Of a stretch of 64,000 bases of DNA, positions 17,093-25,742 are shown in pieces. Each line of letters starts with the position of its first letter. The first letter of the stretch is position 1. The position numbers and the translations under genes are program-made. The stretch lies in the NCBI GenBank assembly GCA_037189845.1, contig JBBCIS010000003.1, positions 372,001-436,000 on the forward strand, in the 5' to 3' direction. This stretch comes from JAMLHH01 sp037189845 (GTDB lineage: Bacteria > Bacteroidota > Bacteroidia > Chitinophagales > JADIYW01). The notes under the pieces were generated by a model. That model worked only from the letters and a program-made list of their open reading frames with translations, was not told where the DNA came from and did no database searches.

Positions 17093-18490
17093 TCAAAAAT
17101 GTTTATCGATAAATTTTCTGCAGTAAGTTGCTATCGTCACAACACCGGAACCGCAGAACATTTGACCACTGAAATATAATCCGTTTTGCCCTTGCAGCTT
17201 TTTCATCGTGGCATACCATCCATTCCCGCTGGCCGGAAGCGACGCAGGATTGGAATACTCAAAATCTTCATAAGAGAGCATGTTGTTCATTTGGGTACCC
17301 ATTTTAGGCAGGGTATGCTTCAATGCCGCCAGGTATTCATCTTCTGATTCTCCGGTATTTAAATAAACCGCTGCCAGAGCGACGGGTGCAGCATAAAATT
17401 TTTCTATACCATATACATCAGACCTTACCTTCATGTCCGGATGCCCCATTCTCAGACCATTACGCCCGTCACCCACTAAGGCAGGAGCAGGGAATTTTTT
17501 GCTGTCCCATGATTTTAAGCTTATGGTCCAGACTCTGGTCTGCCTTTCGGGTTTTCCTTCCTGCATCAGCTGACTCAAATCCTTATCTCTTACAGATTGG
17601 GCTGCATGGTGAAGCGGACAACAAAAAATCAACGAATCAGCAGCAGCCGGATTTCCGTTGACATCAAAAAGCACATTTCCGTTTTCAGACCGGATATTGC
17701 TGATAGTAGCATTCAGGCGAACATCCAGCTGATATTTTTCGACCAATCTTTGAAAAAACGGCTCATACCCTCCTTTGAAATACAGATAATTTCCTTTGGA
17801 AGGGCGGTTGATGAAATCTACCAGATCTTTATTCTTATTCCATTTCGGATGCCATCTGATAATAGTGGCAAATGGCTCTTTTGAAAGGAACTTGTGGAGG
17901 TAAGGTGTCAGGTAATACACTCTGGATGCCATGCTGTACGAAACCGGAAGAGTATGAGCAGGCCCCATGAAAAAGAGATCTACCACATAAGCAGCAAAAG
18001 TCGCGAATGCTTCCATCCCGGTTCTTTTTCCCCATTCTTCTATGTTTTCTCCCGGCAGACAAAGCCCCTTTTCGTGAATTTCTTCTACATCATAGCATTT
18101 TTCTATTTCACACAGAAAATCATATCCTTTTACAAAATCAGACAGCACTTTGAATATGCTGTACTTTTTCAAAGGCTCAGGAATTTTTATCCGCTTATTT
18201 TTCTCAAAATCATAAAAGACAGCATCAGGATAATTACCCATTAGAAATTCAGGAGAGCCTGCAATCTGCATAAAATCCGTCTGTACATGATGTCCGTCGA
18301 GACTGATTGCAGGAATCAGCTTGGTAGAAAGATCATATGGTTTTCCCTCATAAAAAGCGGTACTGGTCGAACCGGCGATTTTTGCCCCTTTTTCATATAA
18401 AGTGACATCGTACCCTTTTTCTTTCAGATAAATAGTTTTTATGATGCCGGAAACTCCTGCACCAATGATGGCGATGTGTTTTTTATTCAT
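17093..18490 (-). CDS. FAD-dependent amine-oxidase-like oxidoreductase
   Basis: 465 residues. It begins MNKKHIAIIGAGVSGIIKTIYL, a dinucleotide-binding GxGxxG motif, with the acidic residue ending strand 2 in DVTLYEKGAKIAGSTS, the arrangement of the flavin amine oxidase/phytoene desaturase superfamily. The C-terminus GQNGLYFSGQMFCGSGVVTIATYCRKFI corresponds to the second FAD contact region. No signal peptide. A substrate cannot be inferred. It is followed (27 bp) on the same strand by nothing related upstream; the neighbouring FISUMP gene ends at 18517, so these two may share a transcript. Other members in this superfamily act on carotenoids, polyamines or protoporphyrinogen. Confidence 0.8.
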   Translation of the reverse strand: MNKKHIAIIGAGVSGIIKTIYLKEKGYDVTLYEKGAKIAGSTSTAFYEGKPYDLSTKLIPAISLDGHHVQTDFMQIAGSPEFLMGNYPDAVFYDFEKNKRIKIPEPLKKYSIFKVLSDFVKGYDFLCEIEKCYDVEEIHEKGLCLPGENIEEWGKRTGMEAFATFAAYVVDLFFMGPAHTLPVSYSMASRVYYLTPYLHKFLSKEPFATIIRWHPKWNKNKDLVDFINRPSKGNYLYFKGGYEPFFQRLVEKYQLDVRLNATISNIRSENGNVLFDVNGNPAAADSLIFCCPLHHAAQSVRDKDLSQLMQEGKPERQTRVWTISLKSWDSKKFPAPALVGDGRNGLRMGHPDMKVRSDVYGIEKFYAAPVALAAVYLNTGESEDEYLAALKHTLPKMGTQMNNMLSYEDFEYSNPASLPASGNGWYATMKKLQGQNGLYFSGQMFCGSGVVTIATYCRKFIDKHF

Positions 18491-18516
18491 GAGTTGTTTA
18501 CGTCAATTCTCTTCAA

Positions 18517-20013
18517 TTAATCTTTCACGCAACGGCAAGAATAACCGTCTCTAATTGTAGGAGCTGGTGATTGATAGCTGAAATTAGCAGAATTGTATGC
18601 CATAAAATACATATACGAAGTGCCGCCATACTGCGTATTATCATCAACCCACCAATAACCATACTCGTCCATTAAGAAAGATGATCCATCTCCACCCCAA
18701 CGCATTCCGCCCGGCAAACCTGAAAAACCCAGATTGTTTGTAGCACCAGAGTTGGGCGATTTCCATAAACCCGTACCATCTGTTTTATTGCCGGTAGCTT
18801 TCAATCCCCCATAGCTGCTGTTCTCATAATAGCTCAGAGAAACCAAATCCTGGATTGTAGGAATACGCCATCCCTGCGGACAGAGCTTTCCGGTATTCAC
18901 CGCATACCAGTTGTATAACTTTCCATAAGGTACATTATACGAAACATCGTTATTATAATGACTCCAGGCTCCGGTAGTCAGATTCCCCCATGTAGCACCA
19001 TCATTCACATTCGGTATAGGTGTACCGTCATTATATGTTGCTGTTCTGAGGTTTTCTGCCATCCACGTCTGTGTGCCTATCTGTATAGTAGCGTAATTAT
19101 TACCTTCTATATCTGCTACGGCACCATAAGTCAGAACTGGATTCAGGTATGCTCCGTCAGCAAAATTTACTGTCACGTCATCAGAGTTGATACCGCAGGC
19201 ATTGCTGACAATCCAGCGCAGCACATAAGTCCTGCCCGGCACACCTGTAAAAGTGCTTGTTGCGCTTAACGGATTACTAAAAATACCACCCTCACCATTT
19301 ACGATTGTCCACAGACCTGTACCTGATGCTGCCAATGATGCCGGATTATAAAGATTCAGCTGGTCGGTACCGGCATCAGCCTGTGAAGGAGGAGCACAAA
19401 ACCTCACCAGCACGTCATGGAATGTACTGCCCGACTCATTGCTCACTGTCCAGCGCAGTATATATGTAGTTCCCGATATACCTGTAAAAGCACTCACAGG
19501 GCTTGATGCATCGCTAAAACTGCCTCCTGCTCCGCTCACAATCTTCCACTGCCCTGTACCATCTAATGGCGACATGGCAGAAAGCCCCGTACTTGTTCCC
19601 GGTACATCCGTCTGGTCGCATCCTGCATGAGCTTGTGGTATGTAAACATTGGTTTTAACCATCGTGAATGTCCCTCCCCATACCCACTCCGAAGCATCTT
19701 CTGTAGTCCTTGCGGCAGTATTACACAGGGATTTTACCCGCCACTTATATATACCGGGAGGTACTGTCATGGTAGCAAAGCCTGCTCCGACAGAACTGTA
19801 TCCTTTGGAGTTTTCACCCGTCTGCTCGTTTCTCAGCAATATGGCATGAATATCAGCACCTCCCGTACCTGTCCACGAAAATGTCACTTGGTTTCCGGCA
19901 ACAGATACTTGCAAGCCTACAGGCGTACCGCAACTGCCCTGCGCATAGGAGGATTCTGCCACGAACCCGAACACCGTGAGCAGGAGCAACGAAAGGATGT
20001 AATTTCTTATCAT
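18517..20013 (-). CDS. Secreted FISUMP-domain protein with two Ig-like repeats
   Basis: 498 residues from the start at 20013 (MIRNYILSLLLLTVFGFVAE, a signal peptide ending near SSYAQ); an 11-residue upstream extension is possible but less likely. After a fibronectin-like domain (about 27-125) come two tandem Ig/PKD-like units (about 130-210 and 213-285), recognisable by the paired motifs WKIVSGAGGSF...TYILRWTVSN and WTIVNGEGGIF...TYVLRWIVSN. The C-terminal ~200 residues are a FISUMP domain: IQIGTQTWMAENLRT, YGKLYNWYAVNTGKLCPQGWRIPT and a final YSCRCVKD. Such proteins are exported to the cell surface; the role is unknown. Lies downstream of the giant S74 protein gene and shares an upstream box with it. 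Confidence 0.85.
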   Translation of the reverse strand: MIRNYILSLLLLTVFGFVAESSYAQGSCGTPVGLQVSVAGNQVTFSWTGTGGADIHAILLRNEQTGENSKGYSSVGAGFATMTVPPGIYKWRVKSLCNTAARTTEDASEWVWGGTFTMVKTNVYIPQAHAGCDQTDVPGTSTGLSAMSPLDGTGQWKIVSGAGGSFSDASSPVSAFTGISGTTYILRWTVSNESGSTFHDVLVRFCAPPSQADAGTDQLNLYNPASLAASGTGLWTIVNGEGGIFSNPLSATSTFTGVPGRTYVLRWIVSNACGINSDDVTVNFADGAYLNPVLTYGAVADIEGNNYATIQIGTQTWMAENLRTATYNDGTPIPNVNDGATWGNLTTGAWSHYNNDVSYNVPYGKLYNWYAVNTGKLCPQGWRIPTIQDLVSLSYYENSSYGGLKATGNKTDGTGLWKSPNSGATNNLGFSGLPGGMRWGGDGSSFLMDEYGYWWVDDNTQYGGTSYMYFMAYNSANFSYQSPAPTIRDGYSCRCVKD

Positions 20014-20017
20014 AATA

Positions 20018-20127
20018 GTCAAAATATAAATACAGAAAATCTGCAAAAAGCGTTTTTAGACCAAACAGATTTAATAAATGTAGGAAAGCTATATATGAAA
20101 AAAAATAGCCAAATTGGCCATTTTTTT
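20018..20127 (-). promoter_or_regulatory. Upstream region of the FISUMP gene with a TGGCTATTTTTT hairpin box
   Basis: Minus strand hairpin formed by AAAAATGGCCAA and TTGGCTATTTTT (20104-20127, one mismatch), followed 3-5 nt later by ATATAT and, next to the start codon, TATTTATATTTTGACTATT. The same order of elements (TGGCTATTTTTT, ATATAT, TATTT..TTTGAC.ATTAT) precedes the S74 gene at 24333-24440, at a similar distance to the start. Confidence 0.45.
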
Positions 20128-20352
20128 ATACCGTTTAAGCGTTATTACTGTTTTTTGAAATGCTTCCGCCAACCACCATACTTCGATAGATGGTTGTTGA
20201 ATGAAACCGAAATACTCAGTGCCCATCCGCCACAGCGGATAAACTCGGATAAGCAAGCGGACAGGTACAGCATGACAGAACTCACCTAAACCTTTACAAA
20301 AAATATTATTGGCTATGCCGAAATTCTGGTTTCTAAAAAGAACTCGTGGCAG

Positions 20353-20501
20353 CACGGCATTCGCATTTAACTTTTTAGCGATCGATCAAATGACAATCAT
20401 CTAAAAATAGCCACGAATTCACTAATAAATGGATAAATATTCCTGTTTTTATCTTTCGTATATTAGTGGCAAACAGTAAATTTTTAAATGCGAATACCAT
20501 G
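20353..20501. repeat. MITE-like element, copy A
   Basis: 149 bp bounded by inverted ends CACGGCATTCGCATTTAA (20353-20370) and TTAAATGCGAATACCATG (20484-20501), with inner inverted words TAGCCACGAATTCACTAAT and ATTAGTGGCAAAC. No coding capacity. Related copies lie at 28665-28868 (opposite orientation) and 50001-50215. Confidence 0.8.
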
Positions 20502-20523
20502 TACTGGCAGTAAAAAATTCTTT

Positions 20524-23500
20524 TTATTCTTTCATCATCTCCAATTTTATCAGGCGTTTTTCGAGGTCTGAGTTGTGGGTTTTCTGAGTGCTCAGCTCGG
20601 CACCCAGGGTGTTGATGATTTGTTGCTGTTCCTGTATGGCTTTGGTGAGTACCCCTATTAGCTCCGTGGTGTTCAATCCGAGATATTTTTCATCCAATTG
20701 GGAAACTAAGTTATAGCCTTCCATCTGGTGTGCCTGCAAATTGGATTGTACGTCCTGTGCTATAAATCCGATGGTTTTTCTTTCGGTATCCGAATTGTTA
20801 TATACATATTCCACAGGCTGGAGCCGCATGACAAAATCCAATCCGGGTTTGAGGGGCTGTATATTATGCTTCAATCTTCTGTCGGAAGCATTTGTCCAGG
20901 AAGCAGCAAACATCCGGTACACGTTGTGTGCATTGTTTCCGATGGTCACTTCATTGCTCGCATTTATTGCAGAGGCCTGTGCATTATATCCTATCATGAC
21001 ATTATTGTCTCCCGTCACTAAAGCATCTCCGGCGGATGAACCCAGAGCCACATTGTTTGACCCTATGGTATTTCCAAGTAAGGCCTGATATCCTATAGCT
21101 GTATTCTGTCCCCCCAAAGTATTACTGACCAATGTATTTGTTCCCAATGTGACGTTCATCCCTCCTGAGCTGTTATTTTGCAAAGAGCGAAAGCCTACGG
21201 CAGTGTTAGCATTTCCTGTGTTGATGGAAGGATTGTTTGAGCCTCTCAGCGCCCCTTTTCCTATTGCTACATTCTGATTAATGAAAGCAGTAAGAGTATT
21301 ATTTGCATAACACATAGCGCTATCCCCAATCGCAGTAGCCCCGGATCCGCGTATGTTCCTGAGTAGTGCATGCATACCTACAGCAGTGTTCTGATTGCCG
21401 ATGGTATTTTCAACAAGTGCTTCTACCCCGATAGCCGTGTTATTATTTCCCATTGTGTTTCGAAGAAGCGCACCTCTCCCGATGGCTGTATTTTGGTATC
21501 CCTCTGTGTTTTGCCAAAGTGTTCCCGACCCGATAGCAGTATTCCGGTAGCCTGTAGTATTTGCGTAAAGTGCACTTTCTCCCATTGCAGTATTAGCGTA
21601 TCCGGTAGTAGTATTAAACATGGACTGATAACCCACAGCGATATTATTGTAGCCTGTATTATTTGCCGCATTGGCTGACCCCCTCAGTGCTTCATAGCCT
21701 ATGGCAATGTTCTTGCTGTCAAATGAGGTAATTCTTGAATTGGCATAGTACATCGCTCTGTAGCCAATTGCAATAGTACGGGATACTGCCCTGTTGCTGT
21801 AAAGTGCTTCTACCCCGATGGCCGTATTATTATTTCCCACCGTGTTCTGATAAAGGGCCTGAAAACCGCATGCTATATTATTATATCCGCTTGTGTTCTG
21901 ATAAAGGACCTGAGAACCGTATGCCATGTTATTATATCCGCTTGTATTCTGATAAAGGGCCTGATACCCATACACCGCATTATCATTTCCGCTTCTATTG
22001 GAAAAGAGCGACTGATACCCTGTCGCTGTATTATTATTTCCTATGTTGATTGCCGCATTGGTTGACCCTCTCAATGCTTCATAACCTACTGCAACATTAT
22101 AATTTTCAAATGCAGTAACTCTGCTGCTGGTATAGTACATCGCCCTGCTACCGATAGCAGTGGCATGTGATCCGGCTACGTTGTTGTGAAGTGTCTCAAA
22201 TCCTACCGCCGTATTCAGATTTCCGTCCATGTTCCGCATAAGTGCATCTCGTCCCACCACTGTATTTTCATATCCGGAATTATTATTCCAAAGAGCACCC
22301 TGCCCGAGTGCCGTATTTGAATATCCTGTTCGATTGGCCCAGAGCGTACGCTCACCGATTGCGGAGTTGGCATATCCTGTAGTATTCTCCCACATAGATT
22401 GATAGCCTACAACAGTATTATTGTAGCCCGTATTATTTACCGCATTGGTTGATCCTCTCAGTGCCTCATAACCAATAGCGGTATTTCTGCTGTCAAACGA
22501 GGTAGCCGTTGAATTGGCATAATACATTGCCCCGCTACCGATAGCAACAGCTCTATAACCTGCCCTATTGCTGTAAAGGGACTCTGCACCGATGGCCGTA
22601 TTATTATTTCCTGTAGTATTGTTGCGAAGTGCATTCATTCCAAAAGCAGAATTAGCAGTTCCTGTATTGGTCTCTAAACTTCTGTATCCCAAAGACGTAT
22701 TCCTTCCTGTAGTGTCTATTCTCCCTGCTTTCTGGTTATTGACCCTGAAATTCAGCGGTACATTATCTGTCGTACCTATGAAATGTGTGCCGTCCATAGT
22801 GCCGGAATTTCCAGTGAGTGACCAATAGTTGGCCAGGGTTAAATTCTGCCAGCTTGCCACACCGTCTGCATCAGAAGTAAGGACTTTACCTGCGCCCGGT
22901 ACACCACCGCGAATACGTATCTGTCCATTGATGTCCAAAGATTGGGTTGGAGTGCTGGTGCCTATCCCGACCCTGTTTCCTCCACCCTGCAATATCAAAG
23001 GTAAAAGTGTACTGCCGTCTGTGGCGATAGCATCAATAACCCCGACACCAAGAGAGCGACTGGGCATGATGCGAACAACAGCACTGGTGGCATTAGGAGT
23101 GGTTACTGCATCCTGATCAGTTATCCAGAGTTGTTTGTTGTTGTTTCTGTTCACTCCGGCCATGATGGCAATACCGCTTGCAGCATTGCCGCTCGGGGTT
23201 ACATATTCCTGTCCGCTGATGGTCAGGTTAGCCTGCCGCTGGGTGGTCTTGTTGATTTCTACGGCACCCGTATTGGCAGAAATCACTCTTCCGGCTCCTG
23301 CTCCTCCAAAATTATATGCTTCATTCAGTGTTCCTCCTCCGGTAATGGGTGTTTCCCATGTTGCTACTCCGCTTGCATCGGAAGTGAGGACTTTTCCTCC
23401 CCCCGGTGCACCGCCCCGGATACGGACTTGTCCTACGATATCTAATTTTGCAGTAGGTGCACCAGTGCCTATTCCTACATTTACATTGGTGGTATCACCG

Positions 23501-24315
23501 AGTACGAGACTATTGCTCATACTCACCTGGGCATTATAACCTATAGCCGTGGCATTTGTCAAATTACTAAATATAACGCCTGCATTATAGCCAAGTGCTG
23601 TATTATTATTCCCGGAACCATTGGAGAAAAGTGAATACCTGCCAGTAGCAGTATTATTATTTCCCGTATTATTAGAATAAAGCGCACCATCTCCATTGGC
23701 AGTATTATTTGTCCCTGTGGTATTATGCCTAAGTGCGGTATATCCATTAGCACTGTTATTGCTTCCTGTTGTATTGTTGAGGAGACTATACATTCCAAAA
23801 GCAGAGTTTCCTATTCCGGTATTAACATCCAGACTTCTGTACCCAATAGAGGTATTAGCCCTAATACTATCTATTCGCCCTGATTTTTGATTATTGACTC
23901 TGAAATTCAGCGGACTGCCGTCCGTAGTACCTATAAAATGTGTGCCGTCTACAGTGCCGGAGTTACCAGTAAGAGACCAATCGTCACTAAGCTCTCCGGC
24001 TGTGATTAATTTTGTCCAGACAGGTGTAACAACACTGCCGGCATTATAATAAAAACCAGTTCCTCCCCCGATGGAGGAATTGATGTTCCAGACTAAGAGA
24101 GATGTAGCAGGATTGGGAATAGTAACAGCATCTGATGTACTGTTCAGAAAAACTCTGGGTATCAGCAGGCCTTTGTTGCTCGCACTGATGTCCAGCATGG
24201 CAGAGTTGTCAGGAGCAGCCCCGGTAGAATTGATACCGATATTTTGTGCCGGTGCCCCGGAATATTCGATAAATAAGAATACTATCAGTAAACTGATCTT
24301 TAATTTATCTTTCAT
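20524..24315 (-). CDS. Giant repeat adhesin-like protein with C-terminal S74 self-cleaving chaperone
   Basis: 1263 residues with a signal peptide (MKDKLKISLLIVFLFIEYSG...PAQ). Two large homologous halves start at about residues 112 and 498 with WSLTGNSGT.DGTHFIGTTD. Much of 150-290 and 540-1120 consists of 13-15-residue units of the form N(T/N)A(I/V)G..AL..NT.G, a left-handed beta-roll pattern as in YadA heads and phage fibres, including four longer modules with AMYY/AMCY and YEALRGS (near 599, 726, 857 and 1001). Residues ~1140-1263 are the intramolecular chaperone (Peptidase S74) domain: ASDRRLKHNI (Ser1144 and Lys1148 form the expected cleavage dyad), FIAQDVQ, then a trimeric coiled coil. 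The family trimerises and autocleaves. No phage genes are nearby, so a surface fibre is more likely than a tail fibre. Confidence 0.88.
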   Translation of the reverse strand: MKDKLKISLLIVFLFIEYSGAPAQNIGINSTGAAPDNSAMLDISASNKGLLIPRVFLNSTSDAVTIPNPATSLLVWNINSSIGGGTGFYYNAGSVVTPVWTKLITAGELSDDWSLTGNSGTVDGTHFIGTTDGSPLNFRVNNQKSGRIDSIRANTSIGYRSLDVNTGIGNSAFGMYSLLNNTTGSNNSANGYTALRHNTTGTNNTANGDGALYSNNTGNNNTATGRYSLFSNGSGNNNTALGYNAGVIFSNLTNATAIGYNAQVSMSNSLVLGDTTNVNVGIGTGAPTAKLDIVGQVRIRGGAPGGGKVLTSDASGVATWETPITGGGTLNEAYNFGGAGAGRVISANTGAVEINKTTQRQANLTISGQEYVTPSGNAASGIAIMAGVNRNNNKQLWITDQDAVTTPNATSAVVRIMPSRSLGVGVIDAIATDGSTLLPLILQGGGNRVGIGTSTPTQSLDINGQIRIRGGVPGAGKVLTSDADGVASWQNLTLANYWSLTGNSGTMDGTHFIGTTDNVPLNFRVNNQKAGRIDTTGRNTSLGYRSLETNTGTANSAFGMNALRNNTTGNNNTAIGAESLYSNRAGYRAVAIGSGAMYYANSTATSFDSRNTAIGYEALRGSTNAVNNTGYNNTVVGYQSMWENTTGYANSAIGERTLWANRTGYSNTALGQGALWNNNSGYENTVVGRDALMRNMDGNLNTAVGFETLHNNVAGSHATAIGSRAMYYTSSRVTAFENYNVAVGYEALRGSTNAAINIGNNNTATGYQSLFSNRSGNDNAVYGYQALYQNTSGYNNMAYGSQVLYQNTSGYNNIACGFQALYQNTVGNNNTAIGVEALYSNRAVSRTIAIGYRAMYYANSRITSFDSKNIAIGYEALRGSANAANNTGYNNIAVGYQSMFNTTTGYANTAMGESALYANTTGYRNTAIGSGTLWQNTEGYQNTAIGRGALLRNTMGNNNTAIGVEALVENTIGNQNTAVGMHALLRNIRGSGATAIGDSAMCYANNTLTAFINQNVAIGKGALRGSNNPSINTGNANTAVGFRSLQNNSSGGMNVTLGTNTLVSNTLGGQNTAIGYQALLGNTIGSNNVALGSSAGDALVTGDNNVMIGYNAQASAINASNEVTIGNNAHNVYRMFAASWTNASDRRLKHNIQPLKPGLDFVMRLQPVEYVYNNSDTERKTIGFIAQDVQSNLQAHQMEGYNLVSQLDEKYLGLNTTELIGVLTKAIQEQQQIINTLGAELSTQKTHNSDLEKRLIKLEMMKE
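21280..22540 (-). repeat. Four DNA-level super-repeats inside the S74 protein gene
   Basis: Modules containing the codons for AMYYANS/AMYYTSS/AMCYANN and YEALRGS recur near 22520, 22140, 21745 and 21315, i.e. at intervals of about 380, 395 and 430 bp. The last copy is the most diverged. The repeats are in frame, so recombination between them would change fibre length without frameshift. Confidence 0.75.
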
Positions 24316-24407
24316 CTCATGCTACTATAATGGTCAAACAAATACCGACAGACTTCCTGAAAAGAGCTGTCGCAGGGTAGTCGACAAATATATTGTTGAG
24401 ATATATT

Positions 24408-24440
24408 TTAAAAAATAGCCATTTTAGCTATTTTTTAAAG
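24408..24440 (-). terminator. Perfect hairpin after the LuxR gene / upstream of the S74 gene
   Basis: 13-bp perfect arms TTTAAAAAATAGC (24408-24420) and GCTATTTTTTAAA (24428-24440) with a 7-nt loop. It starts 12 bp after the regulator's stop and ends in T residues on the minus strand, so it can terminate or attenuate transcription entering the S74 gene. It also contains the TGGCTATTTTTT box shared with the FISUMP upstream region. Confidence 0.6.
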
Positions 24441-24451
24441 ATAAAGTGCGC

Positions 24452-25216
24452 TTAAATGCTCAACAAGTTACATACTTCCACTATAGCAGTATTGTTGCGT
24501 AATCCTAATCTGTTTCTGACAGCTTTCAGATGATTATTCACAGTATGTACACTGATAAATAATTTTGCTGCAATCTCGTTAACCTTCATACCTGCTGCCC
24601 AATGCCTGATACAGGACAACTCTATATCGGAAACAATTTCTTTGTTTCTTATTTTTTTCTGATCCGAAAACCAGGTATATACATTTTCTCCGGTATTGAT
24701 CCGGAACCAGTATACATCACCTTCCAGCAAATGAGTTACGTCTTTTTGATAAGACAAAAGTATCTTGGACTGTTTCTGTCCGTTTAATATCATAGGGACA
24801 ACATGCCAGATCAATCTGATAGCATCTCCGCGTAAAGTTGTTGCCTTTGCCCCGCAAAAAGTGCTGCTGAAATACATCTTTTCCTGATCGGAAAACTTTT
24901 CCATGAGTTCTTCATGCACCTTTATGCACTCACCAAGAGTTCGGATATCATCCAGGACTTTCGGATAAAACTCTTTAAAAGAATGAATACTTTCCGTTGT
25001 CTCTACTCCCCAAAACTGGTTGAAATTGGGAGTTACGTTTTCGTAATTGAGTGTGACTTTATTCAGAATCATCAATACGATATTATGACTCTCGGCATAC
25101 TCATTTAAAAAAGCAAAATATTGCTTCAAATCGGATTCTTCTAATTTTTCAAAATCATCAATATTACTGATAGTATTAAATATTGCTTCTGCCTTTGTAG
25201 TGATTAAAGAATTCAT
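24452..25216 (-). CDS. LuxR/GerE-type transcriptional regulator with an unknown N-terminal domain
   Basis: 254 residues. The C-terminal ~60 residues are a GerE helix-turn-helix: ELSCIRHWAAGMKVNEIAAKLFISVHTVNNHLKAVRNRLG. The first ~185 residues are not a receiver domain (no phosphoacceptor pattern); the region NVYTWFSDQKKIRNKEIVSDIE and the preceding VTHLLEGDVYWFRINTG look PAS-like, as in Bacteroidota LuxR proteins with a PAS-type sensor. Cytoplasmic. An exact -7 element lies 22 bp upstream. The gene reads directly towards the S74 fibre gene, and both that gene and the FISUMP gene carry the same upstream box, so they are plausible targets. This link is inference. Confidence 0.85.
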   Translation of the reverse strand: MNSLITTKAEAIFNTISNIDDFEKLEESDLKQYFAFLNEYAESHNIVLMILNKVTLNYENVTPNFNQFWGVETTESIHSFKEFYPKVLDDIRTLGECIKVHEELMEKFSDQEKMYFSSTFCGAKATTLRGDAIRLIWHVVPMILNGQKQSKILLSYQKDVTHLLEGDVYWFRINTGENVYTWFSDQKKIRNKEIVSDIELSCIRHWAAGMKVNEIAAKLFISVHTVNNHLKAVRNRLGLRNNTAIVEVCNLLSI

Positions 25217-25238
25217 TGCTGTATTTCCCTGATATTAT

Positions 25239-25246
25239 CAAAGATA
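25239..25246 (-). promoter_or_regulatory. Candidate -7 element of the LuxR regulator gene
   Basis: Minus strand TATCTTTG matches TAnnTTTG exactly, 22 bp upstream of the start at 25216. Confidence 0.5.
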
Positions 25247-25318
25247 AAATTTAATAACTCGTTAGCTGCTTTATCTTACAAGCAATTTTGAATCATTTCC
25301 TGCTGCCCTTTGACCACA

Positions 25319-25658
25319 TTAATAAGCAACCAGTTTGCTTTTATCTATCAACCTGAAGGAATAGGATAACCGTTTCCTGATACGGCTCAGTGATGGTCTC
25401 TGGATGTTGAGATAGGAAGCGATGTGATAAAGTGGAAGCTGATTAAATATGTCGGGATGTCGTTTGATCAGGTTCAGATATCGCTGCTCCGTTTACCACA
25501 AAACCAAAATGTGTACAAACTGATTTCTATTGATTATAGAAATCTCCTTTATTGTACGTTCTGTATTGCCAGTATGATAATGATTTCTCAAATTCCTCCG
25601 GAGCAAGCCCAGCGAAATGATGAAAAATCACGGATAATCTTTGATAGCCGGCATTCAT
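25319..25658 (-). pseudogene. Broken Crp/Fnr-family regulator
   Basis: Reading the minus strand from 25658 gives MNAGYQRLSVIFHHFAGLAP... FEKSLSYWQYRTYNKGDFYNQ and then a stop codon (near 25527), after which the same frame continues KSVCTHFGFVVNG, the expected next strand of a cyclic-nucleotide-binding domain. In a different frame, about 25319-25490 then encodes EQRYLNLIKRHPDIFNQLPL...IASYLNIQRPSLSRIRKRLS, the C-terminal helix-turn-helix of the family. About 75 codons between the two parts are missing. So there is at least one nonsense mutation and one frameshifting deletion. Two copies of the palindrome TTCATGAA (25654-25661, 25675-25682), 21 bp apart, flank the old start and may be a relic operator. 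Confidence 0.85.
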
Positions 25659-25742
25659 GAACATTTAATTTATATTCATGAAATATATCATTATGAATAA
25701 TTTATAAAAAATTACTCCTCTGAAAACAAAAGCAATTTTCCA

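Noticed and set aside
19627..20289. A 220-codon plus-strand frame
   Set aside because: Antisense to the FISUMP gene and running into the noncoding region; a shadow of biased codon use.
20089..20355. An 88-codon minus-strand frame between the FISUMP and S74 genes
   Set aside because: It starts at the edge of the MITE-like repeat and ends in the hairpin box; no signal peptide, no domain, and the coding pattern is not convincing.
20700..23800. Regular repeats that might look like a CRISPR array
   Set aside because: The repeats are in-frame codons for N(T)A(I/V)G units within one continuous open frame; there are no unique equal-length spacers and no cas genes.
20524..24315. S74 domain read as evidence of a prophage
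   Set aside because: No capsid, terminase, portal, lysis or integrase gene is present within 20 kb on either side; a chromosomal surface fibre is the simpler reading.
25424..25660. A 78-codon plus-strand frame in the spacer upstream of the LuxR regulator
   Set aside because: It is antisense to the degraded Crp/Fnr sequence, which explains the open frame; the encoded peptide has no family pattern.
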